Source: Synergistaceae bacterium
GTDB lineage: Bacteria > Synergistota > Synergistia > Synergistales > Synergistaceae
Assembly: GCA_031264605.1 (NCBI GenBank)
Contig: JAISDQ010000236.1
Span: 1 to 11,316, forward strand
DNA length: 11,316 bases
Direction: 5' to 3'
How positions within the stretch are numbered: position 1 is the first letter of the stretch; each line of letters starts with the position of its first letter. Positions 7,352 to 11,316 of this stretch are shown piece by piece. A program made the position numbers and the translations under genes. The notes under the pieces are model-generated. The model saw only the letters and a program-made list of their open reading frames with translations. It searched no databases and was not told where the DNA came from.

Positions 7352-7388
7352 CACACTAAGCCCCACGCTATGCGTGGGGCTTAGTGTG
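7352..7388 (+). terminator. Perfect 17-bp-stem hairpin, possible terminator or mobile-element end
   Basis: CACACTAAGCCCCACGC and its exact reverse complement flank a 3-base TAT loop. The arms allow no mismatch, so the RNA hairpin would be very stable in either direction. The nearest T-run (five T, 7397-7401) starts 8 bases after the stem, which is far for an intrinsic terminator. It sits 188 bases after the amidohydrolase stop. Termination between convergent transcripts is the simplest role. The AAGCCCCAC...GTGGGGCTT core also resembles hairpins at the right ends of IS200/IS605-type elements and their TnpB guide RNAs. Confidence 0.5.
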
Positions 7389-7404
7389 GGCGGTAATTTT
7401 TCAG

Positions 7405-7566
7405 TCAATATTCAGCCAAGAGTTTCATGATCCTAAAATTTAAGTTTTTTATCGCAATATCATACGGCGTTCGGCCTGTACTATATTTGGCCGTTTTATT
7501 GTCGCCTGCGTCCAATAATATTCTTGTTAAATCAAAATCTTTCGCCGCTGCCCGATAACTCCTCCC
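7405..7566 (-). pseudogene. C-terminal ankyrin-repeat protein remnant
   Basis: The - strand frame between an in-frame TAG (7567-7569) and the TGA at 7405 encodes 53 residues with no usable start codon. The translation reads like one ankyrin repeat and part of the next: AAKDFDLTRILLDAG is the helix pair, followed by TGRTPYDIAIKN (ankyrin consensus G-x-TP-x-x-x-A) and the next helix ending IMKLLAEY. Ankyrin repeats mediate protein-protein contacts. Upstream on the same strand the frame is broken by stops (TAG, then TAA) and no clear earlier repeat is visible. It is therefore most likely the tail of a decayed or deleted gene rather than a working small protein. The repeat match is by eye but distinctive. 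Confidence 0.6.
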
Positions 7567-7639
7567 CTACCAGACGATTTACCACGTCCGCCGCTCCACA
7601 GAAACGTAGGAAATACTTGGGAATTTACGTTAATATCGA

Positions 7640-7674
7640 GACGCGCCCCCTTGCCGAAAACAGGGGGGCGCGTC
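7640..7674 (-). terminator. GC-rich hairpin just after the VOC gene
   Basis: GACGCGCCCCC (7640-7650) pairs with GGGGGCGCGTC (7664-7674), and one G-T wobble plus two more pairs extend the stem to about 14 pairs around a 7-base loop CCGAAAA. It begins 8 bases beyond the stop of the - strand VOC gene, so it probably forms the 3' end of that mRNA. There is no run of T after the stem on either strand, so it would be a weak intrinsic terminator or an mRNA-stabilising hairpin. Confidence 0.5.
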
Positions 7675-7681
7675 AACGGTA

Positions 7682-8050
7682 TTATTCGCCGCAGATGCAG
7701 ATCGGGTGTCCCGCGGGGTCGAGCATCGTGGTGAAATTGTCTCCGCCGAACTGATCTTTCGTTTTCACGGCGCCAAGAGACTCGGCTTCCTTGACGGCGG
7801 CGGCGATATCCTTGACGACAAAGTCGAAGTGGATTTGCTTCTGCTGTTTGCCCGGCTGCTCGGGCCACACCGGAGGAACGTAGTCCTCCTCCCCGACGAA
7901 CAGTAAAGTCATTCCGCCGGTGTCCTTCAAAACGGGCATTCCGAACATCTCGGTTTTCTCCCAGCCCAGAAAACGCGCGTAAAAGTCGCGCAGACCTTTC
8001 GCGTCCGCGCAGTCGACCGTGATGTTCGCCAGTTTTATTCCCTCAACCAT
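7682..8050 (-). CDS. VOC superfamily protein, glyoxalase/bleomycin-resistance-like
   Basis: This 122-residue protein consists of a single vicinal-oxygen-chelate module pair. The first beta-alpha unit is LANITVDCADAKGLRDFYARFLGW (residues about 7-30). The second begins at IHFDFVVKDIAAAVKEAESLGA, with H at about 74, and ends with the family's terminal pattern LDPAGHPICIC. Such proteins bind a divalent metal and act as isomerases, lyases, thiol transferases or drug-binding proteins; the small stand-alone type here has no assignable substrate. The start is supported by GAGGAGG (complement of 8059-8065) ahead of the ATG. It lies downstream of mutS2 on the same strand with a 168-base gap, so it probably has its own promoter. 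Nothing links it to the sugar-acid genes, which are on the other strand. Confidence 0.85.
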   Translation of the reverse strand: MVEGIKLANITVDCADAKGLRDFYARFLGWEKTEMFGMPVLKDTGGMTLLFVGEEDYVPPVWPEQPGKQQKQIHFDFVVKDIAAAVKEAESLGAVKTKDQFGGDNFTTMLDPAGHPICICGE

Positions 8051-8065
8051 CGCGATATCCTCCTC

Positions 8066-8106
8066 AGGTTAATATATTGCGCTCGAGAAAGCGTGAGTCA
8101 ATTATA
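8066..8106 (-). promoter_or_regulatory. Candidate promoter region of the VOC gene
   Basis: Reading the - strand, the complement of 8101-8106 is a perfect TATAAT, but no good -35 sits 17 bases before it. Just downstream, TTGACT is followed by TATATT with a 19-base spacer, which is longer than ideal. Either could start the VOC transcript. The call rests on motif resemblance only. Confidence 0.3.
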
Positions 8107-8218
8107 AGGCATTTACGCAAAACACCCGGTAAAATTATATGGTTCTTATGTTTTTACCGCGGCTGGATCGTTATCATTGGTTTTACGCCGGAGAAGGTAG
8201 AATATTCGGCGCGCCGCC

Positions 8219-10630
8219 CTATGATTTTTTGAAGCGCACTATCGTCACGCCAAAACCGCCCTCTCCCTCGCCGCCCAGTCTGAAACCTTCGACGTAGGGC
8301 AGGCGTTTGCAGAGGTTCTGAACTTCGCGCCTCAATATGCCCTCGCCTCTGCCGTGGATCACTGACACCTCGCCGAAACCGGCGCGGTAGGCGCGGTCGA
8401 GGTAAGTCTCGGCCATTGGCGTCGCCTCGTCTACCGTCATGCCGCGTATCATGATGGAGCCGGGCACTCCCACGGGCGACGGAGGAGCGGTTATTTTAAC
8501 GCGCGAGCCGCTCCCGGTTTCCAGTACCGCGCCCGCCTTTTGAAAAGCGCGGTCAGCCTTTTTCAGCGACTTGTTTTCCTCTCCGGTGGGCCTTCGCAGC
8601 ATTTTAAGGGGCAGTTCCATGCGCGCCGCGCCGTAGGATACCACGGCCTTGTCACGCCGTATCTCCTCCAGAACGCCGACGGCCGAGGTGCCCGCCGCCG
8701 CCACGTTTTCGCCCTCTTCGAGGGGGCGGTCGTCGCGTCCGTATTTGTGTTCCATCCGCTCGTCGGTTCTCATTTCGGCCTGCCTGCGTATTTTGTCGAA
8801 ATGCCTTTTCGTCCTCCCCATGTGCCTGTCCGCCGAGGGCCTGTCGGAGGACGTCATGGTCTTTAACAGCGATTTCGCCGCCGTCTCCGCGTTTTCAACT
8901 ATGCCGAGCGCCTTTTTGTCGGCGTCTTCGAGCATTTTGTCGCGGCGTTCGTTCAGCGCGCGAAGTTCAGCCTCGTACGCCCCGCGTTCGCGCTCAACCT
9001 CGGCGCGCATTTCGTCGAGGCGCTCGTTTTCGCGCTCTATCGCCGTGCGCTTCTCCTGCAATTCGCCTATTATCTCCTCCATGCTCGCCTCTCTCGTCCC
9101 GAGCGCTCCGTAGGCCCGTTCGAGCACATGCCTGGGCATCCCCAGTTTTTCGGCTATCAGCAGGGCGTTGCTGCGCCCCGGAATGCCTATGAGCAGGCGG
9201 TACGACGGCGACAGCGTATTGACGTCGAATTCGACCGAGGCCGACTCCACATCGGGACAGGCGAGGGCGTAGTGTTTTATCGGGTTGTGATGCGTGGTCG
9301 CGAGGACTAGAGAACGCCGCCCGCGCAGCGCGTCGAGTATGGCGACTCCGAGCGCCGCGCCCTCTTCCGGGTCGGTACCGGCGCCCAGTTCGTCCAGGAG
9401 TATCAGGGAATTTTCAGAGGCTGCGTCGAGTATCTTTTTGACCTGCGAAATGTGCGCGCTGAAAGTGGAAAGATTCTGTTCGACGCTCTGTTCGTCCCCT
9501 ATGTCGCAGTAAACGCCGCCGATATCGCCGATCTCCGAGCCTTCGCCGGCGGGTATCGGAAAACCCATCCACCCGAGACAGACGCACACGCCCGCTGTTT
9601 TGAGCGCCACGGTCTTGCCTCCGGTATTCGGCCCCGTCACCACGAGAATCCTGAAATCCTTGCCGCAGGATATGTCGATTGGGACGGCGGCGTTCCCCAG
9701 AAGGGGATGCCGCGCGCGTTTGAGGCCGAATTCGGCGCGGTTCACGACCAGCGGCACATGCCACTTGTCGCGCCGCACCTTTTCCGACAGCGCGTAAAAC
9801 AGGTCGACGGTTCCGAGCGCGCGTTCGGCGTCCAATATAGCGTTTTCCCGGTCGAGCATACGGCCCGTGAGCTTGTGCAGTATCCTGCGCTCCTCGGCGT
9901 TTTCGTCCTCCGCCATTACGGCGTGTTCGTTGTTGAGCGCCATTATCGCGTGGGGTTCCATGTAAACGCTGCTGCCCGAGCCAGAGCGGTCCGCCACTAT
10001 CCCGGGGAAATTCGTCAGCGCGTCCTGCCTGACCAGCACGGCGTGGCGGCCGTTTCGAAGCGAAAGCACCCGCTCCTGGAGCATGGACGATATCGCCGGA
10101 TCGGCGAGGATATTCTGCCCCTTGCGCCTTATCTCGCCGCGCACTCGCCTCATGCCCTCGCGTATTTTCCTGAGCCTGTCGGAAGCGGTGTCGCGCAGGC
10201 TCCCGTCGTCCTCGACGACCGAGAGGATTTCCTCCTCGCGCGAAAAATCATGGAGGTCCTTGATGAGCGCCGAAAATACCGGCCATTCGCGCCGGGCCTC
10301 CGTCAGGGCTTCCTTTAAGCGGGCGGCCCCCTGAAGCAGACGCCTGATCGAGATCAGTTCCGCGCCGGTGAGCATTCCGGAGACCCGCGCTTCCTCAAGC
10401 AGGTATCCGACAGCCGCCAGTTTGTGGTTCCAGGGGAGGTCTCCGTATTTATCCCTGTAGCTTTCCACCGCGCCGAACAATTCGTGCGCGGCTCGCAGTT
10501 CATCCACGCCGCGCAGGGGAACGGCGCTCTTCAGCATGGAGGCTCCCAGGTCACAGCGGCAATCGCGCCTTATAATGCCGAGAATTTTGGATATTTCGAG
10601 AGATTCCCTCGCCGCGCCGTCTATTATCAT
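8219..10630 (-). CDS. mutS2: MutS2 family endonuclease/ATPase with C-terminal Smr domain
   Basis: This MutS-like protein has about 803 residues and lacks the N-terminal mismatch-recognition domains. In MutS2 proteins it acts on branched DNA to limit recombination and, in some bacteria, in rescue of collided ribosomes. After a helical core region, Walker A GPNTGGKT lies at 333-340 and Walker B LILLDELGAG has D413-E414, followed by TTHHNPIKHYA. A charged coiled coil covers about 510-600. The C-terminal Smr domain shows HGRGEG with H759 and the terminal GEGGFGVTIVRF. The usual LDLRG motif reads IMIRG, with M727 in place of the acidic residue. I chose ATG at 10630, which puts the first conserved LE about ten residues in; a TTG at 10645 adds five residues. 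Neither has a clear Shine-Dalgarno. It follows cvpA by about 31 bases, an arrangement known from Firmicutes. Confidence 0.93.
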   Translation of the reverse strand: MIIDGAARESLEISKILGIIRRDCRCDLGASMLKSAVPLRGVDELRAAHELFGAVESYRDKYGDLPWNHKLAAVGYLLEEARVSGMLTGAELISIRRLLQGAARLKEALTEARREWPVFSALIKDLHDFSREEEILSVVEDDGSLRDTASDRLRKIREGMRRVRGEIRRKGQNILADPAISSMLQERVLSLRNGRHAVLVRQDALTNFPGIVADRSGSGSSVYMEPHAIMALNNEHAVMAEDENAEERRILHKLTGRMLDRENAILDAERALGTVDLFYALSEKVRRDKWHVPLVVNRAEFGLKRARHPLLGNAAVPIDISCGKDFRILVVTGPNTGGKTVALKTAGVCVCLGWMGFPIPAGEGSEIGDIGGVYCDIGDEQSVEQNLSTFSAHISQVKKILDAASENSLILLDELGAGTDPEEGAALGVAILDALRGRRSLVLATTHHNPIKHYALACPDVESASVEFDVNTLSPSYRLLIGIPGRSNALLIAEKLGMPRHVLERAYGALGTREASMEEIIGELQEKRTAIERENERLDEMRAEVERERGAYEAELRALNERRDKMLEDADKKALGIVENAETAAKSLLKTMTSSDRPSADRHMGRTKRHFDKIRRQAEMRTDERMEHKYGRDDRPLEEGENVAAAGTSAVGVLEEIRRDKAVVSYGAARMELPLKMLRRPTGEENKSLKKADRAFQKAGAVLETGSGSRVKITAPPSPVGVPGSIMIRGMTVDEATPMAETYLDRAYRAGFGEVSVIHGRGEGILRREVQNLCKRLPYVEGFRLGGEGEGGFGVTIVRFKKS

Positions 10631-10661
10631 ACGGGGAACCGGCAAAACCCGGCGCTTGCCG

Positions 10662-11300
10662 TCACATCTCCGCGTCAGGCGCCGCTTCGTCCAGGCTTGT
10701 GATCCCGGGCAGCGCTAACGGCAGCGTCAGCGTCGCGTCTTCGCTCACAGCCTGTTCGGCGAATCCGGCCCGGCGGATTATGTACTCGCGGGCCTGTTCC
10801 TGTATCGCGTCGATATCCGGGAGCAGGCCGGCCTTGCCGAGCAAGTCCGACGCCACCGGCCACGTAATCGCGACCGCCGACAAAACGATGCTTTTTTGAA
10901 TCCACGCGTCTCCAGCCAGCGGCTGTACCACGAATCCTCCCATCAGAACCAGAAGGGCGATCACGTACGCCTTGAACAGCCCGACCAGAGCGCCGAGCGT
11001 TTTGTCCGTGACGGTGAGGCTCGTCTTTTTGACGACCTTTTTTACTAACGTCTCGATCATCGCGCTGCCGAAAAAAATCACGAAGAAAATGGCGAGCATG
11101 GAGAGAATAGTCGCCGTTACGGCCGACATGCCAAAATTCGTCATCAGAATGCCGGCGAACGGCACATAGAATTTTACGGAGCAGAAGAAACCTCCGGCAG
11201 TTCCGATGAGCGATATCACCTCGCCGGTGATCCCTTTCATTATCCCCCGGACGACGAAAAAAACTCCGGCCACGAGCAGAGCTATATCGACGGAGTTCAT
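10662..11300 (-). CDS. cvpA: CvpA family membrane protein
   Basis: This 212-residue inner-membrane protein resembles CvpA (colicin V production protein family). Four hydrophobic helices can be drawn at about 4-24, 27-46, 60-82 and 102-125. The first pair carries the family pattern of a small residue-rich helix followed by RGIMKGITGEVISLIG, close to the typical R-G-x-x-x-G-x-x-x-E. KTLGALVGLFKAYVIA in the fourth segment is also characteristic. The last 85 residues are soluble and variable. The biochemical role is unresolved; the family has been linked to colicin V export and envelope stress. The start is supported by AAGGGGA 9 bases before the ATG, and only 16 bases of the window lie beyond it. 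It is the upstream partner of mutS2, the same neighbourhood as in Bacillus, where polX lies between them; here they are adjacent. Confidence 0.88.
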   Translation of the reverse strand: MNSVDIALLVAGVFFVVRGIMKGITGEVISLIGTAGGFFCSVKFYVPFAGILMTNFGMSAVTATILSMLAIFFVIFFGSAMIETLVKKVVKKTSLTVTDKTLGALVGLFKAYVIALLVLMGGFVVQPLAGDAWIQKSIVLSAVAITWPVASDLLGKAGLLPDIDAIQEQAREYIIRRAGFAEQAVSEDATLTLPLALPGITSLDEAAPDAEM

Positions 11301-11316
11301 TTGAATCAGTCCCCTT

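Larger units (their letters stand above)
7164..7681. other. Intergenic region between convergent gene blocks
   Basis: This 518-base stretch separates the + strand catabolic genes from the - strand housekeeping genes. Bases 7164-7351 hold no frame I recognise; both strands have short open frames with no start context. The rest contains a perfect long hairpin (7352-7388), an ankyrin-repeat remnant on the - strand (7405-7566) and a GC-rich hairpin (7640-7674). The mixture of debris and palindromes suggests an old insertion or deletion site. Confidence 0.6.

Noticed and set aside
7527..7868. 113-codon - strand open frame overlapping the VOC gene
   Set aside because: It is an out-of-frame shadow rich in Arg and Gly. 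The VOC frame has a ribosome binding site and family motifs.
8207..8216. CGGCGCGCCG palindrome just after the mutS2 stop
   Set aside because: It has no loop and no T-run. Short GC palindromes are common in GC-rich DNA, so I do not call it a terminator.
9452..10318. 288-codon open frame on the + strand, and several shorter + strand frames between 8540 and 10700
   Set aside because: They are antisense to the well-supported mutS2 gene. High G+C removes stops, and the translations show low-complexity Arg/Ser/Ala-rich sequence without motifs.
1..11316. tRNA, rRNA, CRISPR arrays, riboswitches and intact transposase genes
   Set aside because: I looked for repeat-spacer patterns, cloverleaf ends and transposase motifs on both strands and saw none.

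Overview
This is a bacterial chromosomal window. It has a sugar-acid catabolic gene cluster on the + strand (1-7163) and a housekeeping block on the - strand (7682-11300). A 518-base stretch of hairpins and gene debris lies between them. Adjacent cvpA and mutS2, good Shine-Dalgarno sites and KDG-type sugar-acid genes fit an anaerobic Firmicutes-like or Synergistota-like organism. That is an inference from gene content and style, not a firm identification.

Region 1 (1-1292) holds the end of a ribose/xylose-type ABC transporter ATPase, cut by the window edge, and its membrane permease. The substrate-binding protein is not in view.

Region 2 (1354-6122) holds five enzymes in one direction: an aldo-keto reductase, a zinc alcohol dehydrogenase, KduD (2-dehydro-3-deoxy-D-gluconate 5-dehydrogenase), a KdgK-like PfkB kinase and a second short-chain dehydrogenase (SDR). 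The zinc dehydrogenase and kduD overlap by 4 bases. Region 3 (6309-7163) holds a lactonase-type amidohydrolase after an AT-rich leader. Read together, a sugar would be imported, oxidised to a lactone, opened to an aldonate, oxidised to a keto-aldonate, dehydrated by an enzyme not in the window, reduced by KduD to 2-keto-3-deoxygluconate (KDG) and phosphorylated to KDPG. No dehydratase, KduI isomerase, KDPG aldolase or regulator is visible. The starting sugar cannot be named from the sequence.

Region 4 (7164-7681) has no intact gene. It carries a perfect 17-bp-stem hairpin, a C-terminal ankyrin-repeat remnant on the - strand and a second GC-rich hairpin.

Region 5 (- strand) reads in transcription order cvpA, mutS2, then a small VOC/glyoxalase-like gene with its own leader. 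By eye this block is richer in G+C than the transporter genes and the amidohydrolase.
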